Made by a program: the position numbers and the translations under genes
The notes under the pieces: model-generated
What the model saw: the letters and a program-made list of their open reading frames with translations, nothing else
Databases searched by the model: none
Told to the model about the DNA's origin: nothing
In this document: piece after piece, positions 1-8,773 of the stretch
How the letters are laid out: the number at the start of each line of letters is the position of its first letter
Numbering within the stretch: position 1 is the stretch's first letter
Source: Micrococcus flavus
GTDB lineage: Bacteria > Actinomycetota > Actinomycetes > Actinomycetales > Micrococcaceae
Reading direction: 5' to 3'
DNA: 40,805 nucleotides
Assembly (NCBI RefSeq): GCF_014204815.1
Contig: NZ_JACHMC010000002.1
Coordinates: forward strand, 1 to 40,805

Positions 1-170
1 GGCAGTTGGAGCAGACGACCTCACCGCAGATGGTCCAGTCCCGTGTGCGGCAGCTTCAGAGCTTCGCCCTGGACCCGACGAAGGCGCTGGCGGCCACCAA
101 GCAGCACGGCCGCCGCGGAGCGCACGGCCAGGGCGTCGAGCAGGGCCGGCAGGAGGTGCTTTCGCGGTGA
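1..170 (+). CDS. C-terminal end of mobilisation-operon protein (continues from 39992-40805 if circular)
   Basis: Bases 3-170 form an open frame without a start in the window. It encodes about 55 residues ending in VEQGRQEVLSR and a TGA at 168-170. The frame that leaves the right edge of the window needs exactly two more bases to finish its last codon, and bases 1-2 supply them (GGG). The two pieces would join into one protein of 327 residues. The tail is Gln/Arg-rich and mentions no known domain. The stop overlaps the next gene's GTG start (GTGA), so the two are translationally coupled. This is the same style of coupling seen upstream between MobC, relaxase and this gene. The function is not recognised, and a relaxosome or mobilisation accessory role is inferred from position only. 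Confidence 0.75.
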   Translation, partial: QLEQTTSPQMVQSRVRQLQSFALDPTKALAATKQHGRRGAHGQGVEQGRQEVLSR

Positions 171-553
171 CCCTGGCGATGGAATACGACGAGGCTGAGG
201 ACGAGCAGCCCGAGGCCGCCGAGCCGGTGTTCGCCACCGCTCAGGAGTGGGTCACCGAGTGGTTCCTGCCCCACTTTCGCCGCAACCCCAAGGCCGTCCG
301 GTGGGACCCGCAGTGGTGGCGTCACGAGGAGGCCGGCACGGTCCTGGAGGCCATGTGGGGATCGTGGGAGGCCACCCGCGCGACCGGTGATGCCGGCGCG
401 ATGGTCGCGTGGTTCCGTGATGTGTTCTACCCGCTGACGGACCGGCTCACGGCCGAGAACGGGCCGTTCTGGTCCATCCATGAGGCCCTGGGGCGTGTAG
501 AAGTCCCCGACACCCTGCCCCATGAGCCGGCGCCGGCCGGCTGGTTCGGCTGA
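167..553 (+). CDS. DUF4913 domain protein
   Basis: This 128-residue acidic/aromatic protein has the layout of the DUF4913 family, which is common on actinobacterial plasmids: a W-x-W pair near residue 45-50, then a Trp-Glu helix (MWGSWEATR), a WFRDVFYP block and a conserved GPFWS near the C-terminus. Its biochemical function is unknown. It starts with GTG at 167, overlapping the TGA of the preceding frame. An in-frame ATG at 179 is the alternative start. It is the last gene of the oriT-proximal operon (MobC, relaxase, unknown, DUF4913) and is followed by a strong palindromic terminator, so a role in mobilisation or establishment is plausible but inferred. Confidence 0.75.
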   Translation: MTLAMEYDEAEDEQPEAAEPVFATAQEWVTEWFLPHFRRNPKAVRWDPQWWRHEEAGTVLEAMWGSWEATRATGDAGAMVAWFRDVFYPLTDRLTAENGPFWSIHEALGRVEVPDTLPHEPAPAGWFG

Positions 554-566
554 GCTTCCAGCTCAC

Positions 567-606
567 ACGAAAGCGCCGCCCCTAGTGACAGGGGCGGCGC
601 TTTCGT
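567..606. terminator. Bidirectional rho-independent terminator
   Basis: Perfect 17-bp inverted repeat (567-583 and 590-606) with a 6-base loop. The arms end in A-rich and T-rich ends, so the hairpin can terminate both the rightward DUF4913 operon and the leftward gene ending at 620. Confidence 0.85.
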
Positions 607-619
607 TGCCGCGAGTCCT

Positions 620-1042
620 TCACTCCCCGCTCGGGGAGTCCTCCCCCTCCATCTCCATGAAGTCCTCGTTGAAGCGGTAGATTCGTTCCCAGGTGCCCGG
701 CCCGTAGGCCCGAACGAACCCGTCGTCCTGGTGCTCGATCACCAGAGCACCACCCCCCTGGATTTTGAATGACAGGGGAACCGTGACGGTCCCTTCGTTC
801 GGCAGAGTCTCCGTCACGTCTTGCCCGACCACGGCGCTGTAGAAATGAATCCACCCCTTGCCCTGGTCAGCGCCGCGGATGATGAAGCACGGCGCCATGT
901 GGGTTTCCTGCAGCTGGAGCCGCGCCATGCCCTCAACGAGCTTCTCCTGGCTCATTACGACGAGGCCCCGCCCGGGGACATGCACCATCACACTCGCCAG
1001 CAGCTCGGTGTCCTGATCGTCGGTCTTGTCCGTGTCCGTCAT
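620..1042 (-). CDS. Hypothetical acidic protein at end of conjugation operon
   Basis: This 140-residue protein has no recognised family. It is acidic, with an N-terminal Asp/Thr-rich stretch, a predicted beta-rich middle (VMVHVPGRGLVVMS, FIIRG, GALVIEH) and a Glu-rich C-terminus. The start was placed at the ATG at 1042 because GGAGGAG lies 5 bases upstream. The GTG at 1048 would sit inside that ribosome binding site. It lies 62 bases downstream of the coupling-protein gene on the same strand and could be the last gene of the conjugation operon or be driven separately. No membrane segment or signal peptide is visible. It shares a terminator with the convergent DUF4913 gene. Confidence 0.6.
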   Translation of the reverse strand: MTDTDKTDDQDTELLASVMVHVPGRGLVVMSQEKLVEGMARLQLQETHMAPCFIIRGADQGKGWIHFYSAVVGQDVTETLPNEGTVTVPLSFKIQGGGALVIEHQDDGFVRAYGPGTWERIYRFNEDFMEMEGEDSPSGE

Positions 1043-1110
1043 GCTCACTCCTCCAGTTCAGTTGGGTGATCGTCAGCCTATGGGCCCGCCCGACGCCTTA
1101 GCCGTCATCC

Positions 1111-2811
1111 TCATGGCTCGTAGTGGTCCTGGGACGCCTTCACGGCCGGTCCGTAGGGCTTGGAGCTGTAGTGGGTCAGCGTCACGAGGGCCGCGGGCGC
1201 CCCCGAGGTGGACAGCACCGCGCGGCCGCGCGGCATGGCCGCCAGGTCCGACACGTCGAGGATGCGTTCACGCTGCACCGAGGTGGTCACCGACCGGCCA
1301 CCCCGCGCCGCCGAGGAGGAGGTGCGGCGCACCACGTCCCGGTCCCCGACCACCTGGGACAGGAACGGCAGGAAATCCGCGTCCTGGAGGCCACTACCGG
1401 CCACGCGCACGTTCGAGGCGTTCCAGAGCTTCCGCATCCCCTCCCGGCCGAAGGCTTCCACGCCCTGATCCCAGCCCTGGAAGAACGAGGACAGGACGAT
1501 CCCGCGCGAGCCGTAGTGGCTGTAGACGTCGGGCAGCTGACGCCACCGGCACACGTTGGCCACCTCATCGAGCACGCCCAGCAGCGGCGGCGAGAGCCGC
1601 CCGGAGGCCAGCGACGCGGCGTGCTCCTCGGCGTCCGTGAGGATCGCCATCGTCAGCGCGCCCGTGATCGCCCGGGCCGTGCCGGCGCCCTCCTTGGAGA
1701 TCAGATACAGCGTGTCCGTGGTGGAGGCGAACCGGCGGTGATCGAACTCGGCGCGGCCGAGCGCGCCGGTATCCCTGATCCACGGGATCACCGAGTCATA
1801 GGTCAGCACGTTCACCCACGGCCGGGCGGTGCCGAACACGCCGTCACGCTGCTTCGGGGTGAGTTCCTGAATCCGGGCCAGGGACTCGGCCAGCTGGCCG
1901 TGCCCGGCCGCGCGCAACTCCCGCACTGGGGTCTCGTCCTCGGGGTCTTGGACCCACCGGGCCACGTCCGTGATCGGGCGATCCGCCACGGCCGCGGCGT
2001 AGAACAGGTGCGACAGCAGCCGCTTGCCGTCCGACTCGAAGTAGGCATCGGACTGCGCGCCGGCAGAGGTGGCGGAGGAGACGAACACATCGGTGAGGGC
2101 TTCGGCGCGCATCATCGAGGTCACGAACGTCAGCGGATTCCACCACCATGAGGCCGGCTCACCGATGATCCCCTGCACGTCATGGACCCAGACAACGCCC
2201 TTCTCCGAGCGGGGCCCACGGGTCAGGTCCACAATGTCTCGCTTGTTCGAGGTGGCCAGCACCGGCCCGCCGGTCTCCACGATCTGCGGCACGCACACGC
2301 ACGTGGTCTTGCCCGCGCGCGGACCCATGATCCAGGTCTGCACCCACTCCCACGAGGCATACAGCTGGCGGCCGCCGTTGGTCAGCTTGGCCAGGGGCAC
2401 GCCCGGGCCGGCAGCGTCCGCGTGCAGGCGCCCCGCATCCTTGACCGCCCGCTCCTTGGTCATCTCCCGGAAGTCGCCCGGCCGCGACATGGACCGGGCC
2501 AGGTGATCCACACGAGAGGAGCCGGCGCCCATCACCTTGATCCCGACTAGCAGCAGCACCAGGACCAGCAGACCCGTGGCCACCGCGGCGACGATCTGCC
2601 ACATCGTGACCGGCAGCGTCCCACGCCACTGCATCACCAGCACGTCGAACAAGGACGAGCCGGTCGGCGCGTCGGCCGTGGCCATGCCGACCCCACCCCA
2701 CACCGCACCGACGACGACGACGACGGCGAGCACCCCGGTGGCGATCAGCCACGGGGTGTCCGCCATGCCCGGCTGGGCCCGCCGGCCGGCCCGACGATCA
2801 GACAACATCAC
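1111..2811 (-). CDS. Type IV coupling protein (VirD4/TraG-like ATPase)
   Basis: This 566-residue inner-membrane ATPase of the VirD4/TraG/TraD class would deliver the relaxase-DNA complex to the secretion channel. Two N-terminal membrane segments (about residues 21-43 and 72-92) precede the motor domain. Walker A is GPRAGKTT at 163-170 and Walker B is LLGVLDEVANV at 410-420, followed by a VLSSFFQGWDQ sensor-like segment typical of the C-terminal TraM-recognition half. The length fits the actinobacterial family. The start is GTG 2811 or ATG 2808. Both overlap the end of the VirB4-like gene (stop at 2798), so translation is probably coupled. It is the penultimate or last gene of the minus-strand conjugation operon. 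Confidence 0.93.
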   Translation of the reverse strand: MMLSDRRAGRRAQPGMADTPWLIATGVLAVVVVVGAVWGGVGMATADAPTGSSLFDVLVMQWRGTLPVTMWQIVAAVATGLLVLVLLLVGIKVMGAGSSRVDHLARSMSRPGDFREMTKERAVKDAGRLHADAAGPGVPLAKLTNGGRQLYASWEWVQTWIMGPRAGKTTCVCVPQIVETGGPVLATSNKRDIVDLTRGPRSEKGVVWVHDVQGIIGEPASWWWNPLTFVTSMMRAEALTDVFVSSATSAGAQSDAYFESDGKRLLSHLFYAAAVADRPITDVARWVQDPEDETPVRELRAAGHGQLAESLARIQELTPKQRDGVFGTARPWVNVLTYDSVIPWIRDTGALGRAEFDHRRFASTTDTLYLISKEGAGTARAITGALTMAILTDAEEHAASLASGRLSPPLLGVLDEVANVCRWRQLPDVYSHYGSRGIVLSSFFQGWDQGVEAFGREGMRKLWNASNVRVAGSGLQDADFLPFLSQVVGDRDVVRRTSSSAARGGRSVTTSVQRERILDVSDLAAMPRGRAVLSTSGAPAALVTLTHYSSKPYGPAVKASQDHYEP

Positions 2812-4492
2812 GGTTCGTCATCTCCCAGTCGCGGTTGGTCTCGGTGTTCGGTTTCTCCGCGCGGGTCAGCTGGGTGTGGAACGGGATGCCGGCCTCCTTG
2901 CCCGTCTTCAACAGGAAGTTGCCCGCGCCGGGCCGCAGACCCGCCTTGCCGGTCCACGGGTCCACGGGAGCCTCACCGATCCAGTCCGAGAGCTGGGCCA
3001 CCTCAGCGTCGGTGAGCGCGAACGCCTCCTCGAGATTGCCCATCTCGCCCTCGGCCAGACCGCCCAGGAAGACCATCGCGGACCGCTCCACGAAGCCCCA
3101 CGCCACGTCCGTGAGGTGCTGTTCCGGCAGCTTCAAGTCCTTCATGGTGTGGGTGACCATGATCTGACCGATGCCCATTCCGCGGTTGAGACGGGTGATG
3201 GTATCCACGAAGTAGACCATCTCCCCCGAGGCCCGGAGCACCTGCCACAGCTCGTCCATCACCAGGATGTACGTCCGGCGGCGCCGGCCGGCCGCGCGCG
3301 AGAGGTGGGACTCCGCCGACACCGTGGCCGAGCCCAGATTCCAGCACAGTGACTGGATGGCAGCCATGAGCACGCCATCGTTCTTGTTCGCCCCGGAAAT
3401 GTCGAACACGGCCGGACGCCCAGGCTGGAGGTGTTCGGAGGTGGGCTCGGAGAACAAGGTGCCGTAGGGGCCGCTGGGTCCGAGGGACACCAGGGCGTCC
3501 AAGAGGCCCTGCACGCGGGCGTCGAATGCGTCCGCGTTGTCGTAGGTCAGCGCCACGTTCCGGAGGCCCTCCGGGCGCGCGCGGATCAGGTCAGTCAGGT
3601 CTGTGATGACCGGAGCGGTCCGCAGCTCAGGATCGAGCATGTGCACCGCCTGGGTCAGCACAGACGCCTCATGGGGGGCCAGAGGCCGCCCGAGGATCAT
3701 CCCGATCATGCTTTTCAGCTGCGCCAGACGCCGCGAGGCCATCTCGTCCAGGGCCGCCTTCCGCGCCGCCGGATCAGCGATCTGGTGCAGCTGAGCCACG
3801 ACCGGGCCGAGGTCCAGGGGGTTGATGTGCCCCTTGCCCGGCGCGAACTCGATCACCTGCCCGCCCAGCGCGCGGATCGTGTGCACGTAGTCCGGGCGGC
3901 TGTCGGCCAGCACCAGCGGGATCGTGCCCCAGTTCGAGAGCACCGTGATGATCCGGTGCACCAGCGAGGACTTCCCCAGACCAGGCTGGCCCAGGACGAA
4001 GGCAGAGGGGTTGGAGATGATGCCGGCGGTGAACCAGCTCACCGGGTCCGCGCAGACGGTGCTCCGCCGCCGCGTGTGGTAGCCCAAGGGCACCCCGACC
4101 ACCGGCAGGCCGGCGCCGGCGGTGAACGGGAAGAACCCGCACAGCTGCACCGCGGACCCCTGGACCTCGAACAAGTCCTCCAGCATCCCCGCCGGGGCGC
4201 CGGCCGCCCGGTTCCATCCGCGAGGACCGGGCCGAGAGGTGTTCTCCCGGCGCGAGTCGGCCCACCGCTGGAGGATGCCCCCGGCGCCGCGGCGGGCCGC
4301 GCGCTCGGCCTTTGCGGCCTCCTGCCGCGCCCGCTTCTCCGAGCGAGCCATGCGGCGCACGTCCCGCTTGGACAGGGTCAGCGCCCCTGCCAGGCCGTCA
4401 CGTCGGCGCTCTGCGCCCACAGCCTCCAGCGCATCAGCCCCCAGCTGCTCCGGGGCCTCATTGACGGTCAGCTCGTCCACGCTCATGGTCAC
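2798..4492 (-). CDS. VirB4/TraC-like conjugation ATPase
   Basis: This 564-residue ATP-binding protein has Walker A GQPGLGKSSL at about residues 168-177, Walker B ILVMDELWQ at 409-417, and the VirB4-like continuation TITRLNRGMGIGQIMVTHTMKD. In VirB4-class proteins this motor energises pilus or channel assembly and substrate transfer. The N-terminal 80 residues are a charged, probably helical extension (KRDVRRMARSEKRARQEAAKAERAARR). A GTG start at 4492 overlaps the upstream TGA (GTGA), and ATG 4486 is the alternative, about 9 bases after AAAGGG. Neighbours on both sides are conjugation proteins, as in the actinobacterial SCO6880-type clusters. Confidence 0.9.
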   Translation of the reverse strand: MTMSVDELTVNEAPEQLGADALEAVGAERRRDGLAGALTLSKRDVRRMARSEKRARQEAAKAERAARRGAGGILQRWADSRRENTSRPGPRGWNRAAGAPAGMLEDLFEVQGSAVQLCGFFPFTAGAGLPVVGVPLGYHTRRRSTVCADPVSWFTAGIISNPSAFVLGQPGLGKSSLVHRIITVLSNWGTIPLVLADSRPDYVHTIRALGGQVIEFAPGKGHINPLDLGPVVAQLHQIADPAARKAALDEMASRRLAQLKSMIGMILGRPLAPHEASVLTQAVHMLDPELRTAPVITDLTDLIRARPEGLRNVALTYDNADAFDARVQGLLDALVSLGPSGPYGTLFSEPTSEHLQPGRPAVFDISGANKNDGVLMAAIQSLCWNLGSATVSAESHLSRAAGRRRRTYILVMDELWQVLRASGEMVYFVDTITRLNRGMGIGQIMVTHTMKDLKLPEQHLTDVAWGFVERSAMVFLGGLAEGEMGNLEEAFALTDAEVAQLSDWIGEAPVDPWTGKAGLRPGAGNFLLKTGKEAGIPFHTQLTRAEKPNTETNRDWEMTNRDVV

Positions 4493-6006
4493 AGGCCCTT
4501 TCGGATCGACTCGGGGATCAGCATGTGGTCAGACAGAACCGTGCCCAGCGGCAGGCCGGCCTGGAAGGTGACGGCCTGAGTGGACAGCGCCGTGCGGACC
4601 CGGAGCTTGGCCGGCGTCAGCTGGGCCGGCACCTGCCGATCCCACAGCCGCAGCTGGTCCTTGTCCTTGACCGAGACGGTCACGATGATCCCAAACCGGG
4701 CCAGGCCGGCGCCCTGGGCCTCCTCCGCCGCGGTCTTCGCGGCCGCGGCCTGCCGCTGGGCCGCGCGCGCATCGAAGCGGCTCTGCGAACCCTTCCACGT
4801 GGCGTCCTTCTGCTCCTGCTGCACCACCGTGGAGGTCCGCGAGGACGGGATGGGGCGGAACAACAGCGTGACGCGCTTCCTCAACACATCGGGGCTGGGC
4901 TCCACGATGCGCGCAAGCGAGTTCGACCGGAAGTGCCCGTTGGGGCCGCGCCACATCGTCCAGGACCGGGAGAACGCCCGGTCATGCTGCAACGTGTCGA
5001 AGCCATCGACCATGAACGAGGGGCCGGCCTCCTCCCACACCAACCCGGTGTCCTCGCCACGGGCGTGCAGCTCCTCCACCAGCGGGGCCACGCTGGGGTC
5101 ATAGGCCACCCGCGTGAAGTCCACGATCTGCTGCGCCGAGCACACCATGACGTTGCCGGCGCCGGTGCCGGCCAGGTTCGCCGTCAGTTCGGGGATCTTG
5201 TTGCCGATCTCCTCGGCCATCTCCTCCAGCCCGCGGTCCTTGTTGCCCCCGTCCAGGTGGCGCCCATCGAAGGTCAGCGCCACACGGCACACCAGCTGGG
5301 GGGCACCCGTGGTGTGGGTGTCTCGAATCTCTTGGACCACAGCATCCGAGAACTCGGGCGCACCCTCCACACGCTTGGAGTCGAGCAGGTTCCGCACCCG
5401 GAACCCCGAATCCGGCGAGGACTCGATGACAACCTGAGCCCCGCGGATACCCTCGTCGTGGCCCAGCTGAGTGATCCAGTTCGCCCAATGGGCCACCCGG
5501 GAGTCCAGCTGATCGGGGTCGATCAGCGAGCCGCCATCAGGGTGCGTCTCGAACACGATGGTGTACTGCGACACGTCCTTGGTGACCATGCGGATCAGCC
5601 CGAAGGGCCGGCCGAAGGCGTCGGGGTGCTCGGACAGCTCCGACCGGGCCATGAGACCGGGCAGCCGCGCTGCCCCATCGGGGGTGCCCTTGCCGGTCAC
5701 CCCGGCCAGGTACACGTCTTTGTTCGCCTTCTCCTTGCGCCGCTGATTCAGTCGCACGCCGACCCTCCCAAACACCGTTCGCCCGTTCTGGACCTTGACC
5801 CGCATCAATAGGATGACCACGCCCGCGGTCAGCACCACGGACACAGCCACCAACCACCGGCCCGTAGCCATGAACAGCACTACGAGCACCACCAGGGGCA
5901 CCATCGCCACGCTTTGCAAGAGCGTGAAGCCCCACAGCCCGCTGCGCCCCGGCACCGTCAGATTTCCGAACACCCCATGCTGGGGCTCACGCACAGCAGC
6001 ACTCAC
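4489..6006 (-). CDS. SCO6880-family conjugation protein
   Basis: This 505-residue protein begins with a short cytoplasmic piece (GVFGNLTVPGRSGLWGF) and two closely spaced membrane segments (about 26-47 and 50-68). A large soluble domain follows without Walker motifs. That layout matches the SCO6880 family found in actinobacterial type IV secretion clusters, where the N-terminus resembles PrgI/VirB3-type proteins and the body resembles the N-terminal half of VirB4. Together with the next gene it may form a split VirB3-VirB4 module; this is inference from architecture. The GTG start overlaps the TGA of the TrbL-like gene, and its own stop overlaps the VirB4-like start, indicating tight co-translation. 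Confidence 0.85.
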   Translation of the reverse strand: MSAAVREPQHGVFGNLTVPGRSGLWGFTLLQSVAMVPLVVLVVLFMATGRWLVAVSVVLTAGVVILLMRVKVQNGRTVFGRVGVRLNQRRKEKANKDVYLAGVTGKGTPDGAARLPGLMARSELSEHPDAFGRPFGLIRMVTKDVSQYTIVFETHPDGGSLIDPDQLDSRVAHWANWITQLGHDEGIRGAQVVIESSPDSGFRVRNLLDSKRVEGAPEFSDAVVQEIRDTHTTGAPQLVCRVALTFDGRHLDGGNKDRGLEEMAEEIGNKIPELTANLAGTGAGNVMVCSAQQIVDFTRVAYDPSVAPLVEELHARGEDTGLVWEEAGPSFMVDGFDTLQHDRAFSRSWTMWRGPNGHFRSNSLARIVEPSPDVLRKRVTLLFRPIPSSRTSTVVQQEQKDATWKGSQSRFDARAAQRQAAAAKTAAEEAQGAGLARFGIIVTVSVKDKDQLRLWDRQVPAQLTPAKLRVRTALSTQAVTFQAGLPLGTVLSDHMLIPESIRKGL

Positions 6007-8768
6007 CGCTGATCCCCCTCCTCGGTTTCGATCATGCGGGCCGGATCAAGGCCCGCCGTGGTTGCCCGAACGTCCGCGACGGTCCGGGCCGCCCGGCCCA
6101 TCCGCCCGCTCCTGGACCGCACGGCACGACGACGCTCCACGCGCCGTTCCTGCCGCGAGCTCGCAGCCCCCGTGGCAGGGGCAGCGCCCGCTCCCGGAGC
6201 ACTCGTTGTGACGGTTCGGCTCTGCACGGTCCTGGCTGACGAACCGCCCGAGGCCGCGGGCCGGGCCGGCGCAGGGCTCCGCCCCGGCAGCGGCGCCGCG
6301 ACGATCCCCGAGGGACCGTCATCCGCGCCATCCGCGCCACCGGCCCACCCAGCGGGCTGAGCCAGCACCTCACCACTCACCCCGCCACCGGCAGGGGCAC
6401 CCCCGGAGGAAGCAGGAGCCGAGCCCGCGATCACCCCGCTGGAGACGGCAGCCGCGCCGCCCGAGGCCGGGGCGACCTCACCGGAGACCGCCGAGGATTC
6501 CTCCGCCGCCGGGGCCGCGCCCGAGGGCGCCGCACCCGAGACGTCAGCCACGCCGCCGGAGGCCGGGACAGCGCCACCGGACACGCCGGCTGCATCGCCC
6601 GAGGCCGGGGCAGCGTCCGAGGGCGCCGCACCAGCCGGGGCGTCCGTACCAGTCGGTGCGGCCGGCGTCTCGCCCGCAGCAGAAGTAGACCCGCCGGGCA
6701 GCCCCGGCATCTCGGCGCCGCCCGAGGTCTCACCCGCGGCGGCGTCTTCCCCGCGGGTGACGCCGGCAGCTCCGCCAGCACCCGGAGCCGAGAATCCGAC
6801 CACGCCACCGGCCTCAACGGAGGCCGAGCCGGTACCGTCACGCGACCCCGACGCTCCACCCCGGCCCGAGGCCGGCCCCGCACCGGAGGCCACCGCGCCG
6901 CTGAGCACCCCCGCGGACGTGGACCCGGCACCCGCAGGACGATCCTCAACCTTCCCGCCCTTGGATGCAGCGGAACTGTTGGCCCCACCGGCCACGGCTC
7001 CGCCCTGGCCCGCGCCCGACTGGGACGCACTCTCTCCGGCCTTGCCCGTCGTGTTCAGCGGCCGCGCGCCTGGTGCCGCCGCGCCCGCCGACTGACCGCT
7101 GGCCGCCGGAGCGATCCCGCCCGCAGCGCGCCCCGCACCGGCGGGCGCCGCTGAGGTGTCCGCAAGGGCCCCGGCCGCTCCGGCCGCAGCGGCCGCAGCC
7201 ACCGTGCCCGCGTCCGTGTCGTCATCGCCCGTGGACGGCGCGTGGTCAACGCCAGAAACCGAGGATGCGGCCCCGCCGATAGGCGCCGCACTACCCTCCG
7301 CCGGACTCGCCCCAGCGTCGGAATCGTTGTCGCCCTTGGGGCCCGCATGGTCCACGGCCCCATCTGCGCCACCCCCACCGATCCCGGCCGTCGCGCTACC
7401 ACCGGCCGAGCCCACGCTGTAGTCGTCGGCACCGGAGGAGGACGCTCCACCCCCAGCAGCCGCGGTGTCGTCCTCCGAACCGGCCGCGCCGACGCCCGAC
7501 ACGGCGGCCCCGCTATCCGCGTTACCGCCGGCAGAGCCGCCCGCCGCGCCCGGCTCCTTGCCGGCACCCTTCGCGCCGGCCGCGTCCCCGGAGACAGTGG
7601 CCCCGGCCGTGCCCTTGGCTCCACCTGCCGTCTCGGCACCGCCACCGGCAGTCGCGGCCCCGCCACCCCCGCCGCCCGCGGCACCGCCGCCGGCTCCCGC
7701 AGCTCCACCGGCACCGCCGCCGGCTCCCGCAGCTCCACCGGCCCGCGCAGCACCCGCGGCCGCACCGGCTCCACCCGTGCCGGCCAGGATCGCCGCGCCG
7801 GCAGCGATGCCCAGGGCCGCACCCGCGACCCCAGCACCGGAAAAACCGCCCATACCCGTGGCCACGACCGGAGAAAGGAACCGGACCAAGGTCGGAAGGA
7901 CGAGACCGGCCATCGCCAGCAGGAGGATGCCCGAGATTGCGGAGGAGAGCAGCACGCCGAAGTCCTCCGAGGTGCTGGTGACCAGCATGAACCCGAAGGC
8001 GTAGATGCCCGCCGCGACTGGCTTCATCAGCAGGCAGGCCATGAGATAGGCGTTTGCCTTCTTCCAAGACTGCCGACCCGCCTCCGTCGTGGATGCCGCA
8101 GCGATGACCGGGATGAACACGATCAGCAGCAGCAGCAGCACGTCACGAACGAGCATCATCAGGAAGTTGGCGATTGCGCCGAGGAACAGGCACAGCGCGA
8201 GCAGGAACGCCGTACCCGGCGAGGCGATGATGGGACCGGCCGCCATAGGCTCCGCAAGGCTGGCGAAGTCGATGCTCTCGGAGGACTGGTCGAGCAGCCA
8301 TTCCGCGGTGGAGTCGCCAGCGGTCAGCAGCATGGGCACGAGCGCGACGTAGACGCCCGTGGCCAGCGTGATGTTCAGGATCAGCGTGCCCATCGACATG
8401 ATGCCCTCGCGCGCTGAGCCATTCTGGTGTGCCGAGACCACGAGCCGCCCGATGGCGAGCAGCAGTCCCAGCACCCCGAAGAACCATACGAAAAACTGCA
8501 AGTTCTCGCGCATGAGGACCACGGCATCGGAGCCGAAGGCCGGGCCGGGGGCGTCCATCCACCACGTGCCCACGAGGCGAAGGATGCCCACGGCACCCTC
8601 GACCATGCTCTCGATGAAGCTCGTGATTGCTTGCTCTGCCAGGCTGCCGGCGGCGTCAGCCGCGGCCTCTTTGCCCTTGCAGATCAGATCCAGTGCGCCG
8701 CATTCCTCTGGCACCGGAGCGCCGGGGGTAGCGGGAGCCGGGGCGGGGGCGGGTGTCGTCGTAGCCAT
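6003..8768 (-). CDS. TrbL/VirB6-like polytopic membrane protein with long Ala/Gly-rich tail
   Basis: This 921-residue protein is split into two very different halves. Residues about 45-330 contain a series of hydrophobic segments (for example LQFFVWFFGVLGLLLAIG, LILNITLATGVYVALVPML, FLLALCLFLGAIANFLMML, VLLLLLIVFIPVIAAAS), typical of TrbL/VirB6 channel components. From about residue 330 to 860 it is almost pure Gly/Ala/Ser/Pro/Asp low complexity. It ends in an Arg-rich tail (RRVERRRAVRSRSGRMGRAAR). The start is the ATG at 8768, 5 bases after the upstream stop, because the 35 residues before it run into the previous gene and look non-native. The repeat-rich tail is probably disordered or wall-spanning; its topology cannot be settled from sequence. 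Confidence 0.85.
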   Translation of the reverse strand: MATTTPAPAPAPATPGAPVPEECGALDLICKGKEAAADAAGSLAEQAITSFIESMVEGAVGILRLVGTWWMDAPGPAFGSDAVVLMRENLQFFVWFFGVLGLLLAIGRLVVSAHQNGSAREGIMSMGTLILNITLATGVYVALVPMLLTAGDSTAEWLLDQSSESIDFASLAEPMAAGPIIASPGTAFLLALCLFLGAIANFLMMLVRDVLLLLLIVFIPVIAAASTTEAGRQSWKKANAYLMACLLMKPVAAGIYAFGFMLVTSTSEDFGVLLSSAISGILLLAMAGLVLPTLVRFLSPVVATGMGGFSGAGVAGAALGIAAGAAILAGTGGAGAAAGAARAGGAAGAGGGAGGAAGAGGGAAGGGGGGAATAGGGAETAGGAKGTAGATVSGDAAGAKGAGKEPGAAGGSAGGNADSGAAVSGVGAAGSEDDTAAAGGGASSSGADDYSVGSAGGSATAGIGGGGADGAVDHAGPKGDNDSDAGASPAEGSAAPIGGAASSVSGVDHAPSTGDDDTDAGTVAAAAAAGAAGALADTSAAPAGAGRAAGGIAPAASGQSAGAAAPGARPLNTTGKAGESASQSGAGQGGAVAGGANSSAASKGGKVEDRPAGAGSTSAGVLSGAVASGAGPASGRGGASGSRDGTGSASVEAGGVVGFSAPGAGGAAGVTRGEDAAAGETSGGAEMPGLPGGSTSAAGETPAAPTGTDAPAGAAPSDAAPASGDAAGVSGGAVPASGGVADVSGAAPSGAAPAAEESSAVSGEVAPASGGAAAVSSGVIAGSAPASSGGAPAGGGVSGEVLAQPAGWAGGADGADDGPSGIVAAPLPGRSPAPARPAASGGSSARTVQSRTVTTSAPGAGAAPATGAASSRQERRVERRRAVRSRSGRMGRAARTVADVRATTAGLDPARMIETEEGDQR

Positions 8769-8773
8769 GTCGG

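Noticed and set aside
1123-5811. Long plus-strand frames opposite the coupling protein, VirB4-like and SCO6880-like genes
   Set aside because: His/Arg/Gly-rich translations typical of shadows in high-GC DNA; the minus-strand genes have clear motifs.
7880-7895. GGACCAAGGTC inside the TrbL-like gene as another AGRCCAAG hairpin
   Set aside because: It lies within coding sequence, the loop is different and no paired arms surround it.
6034-8417. Long open frames on the plus strand opposite the TrbL-like gene (Pro/Ala/Arg-rich)
   Set aside because: They mirror the Ala/Gly-rich repeats of the real gene; no ribosome binding sites and no domain content.
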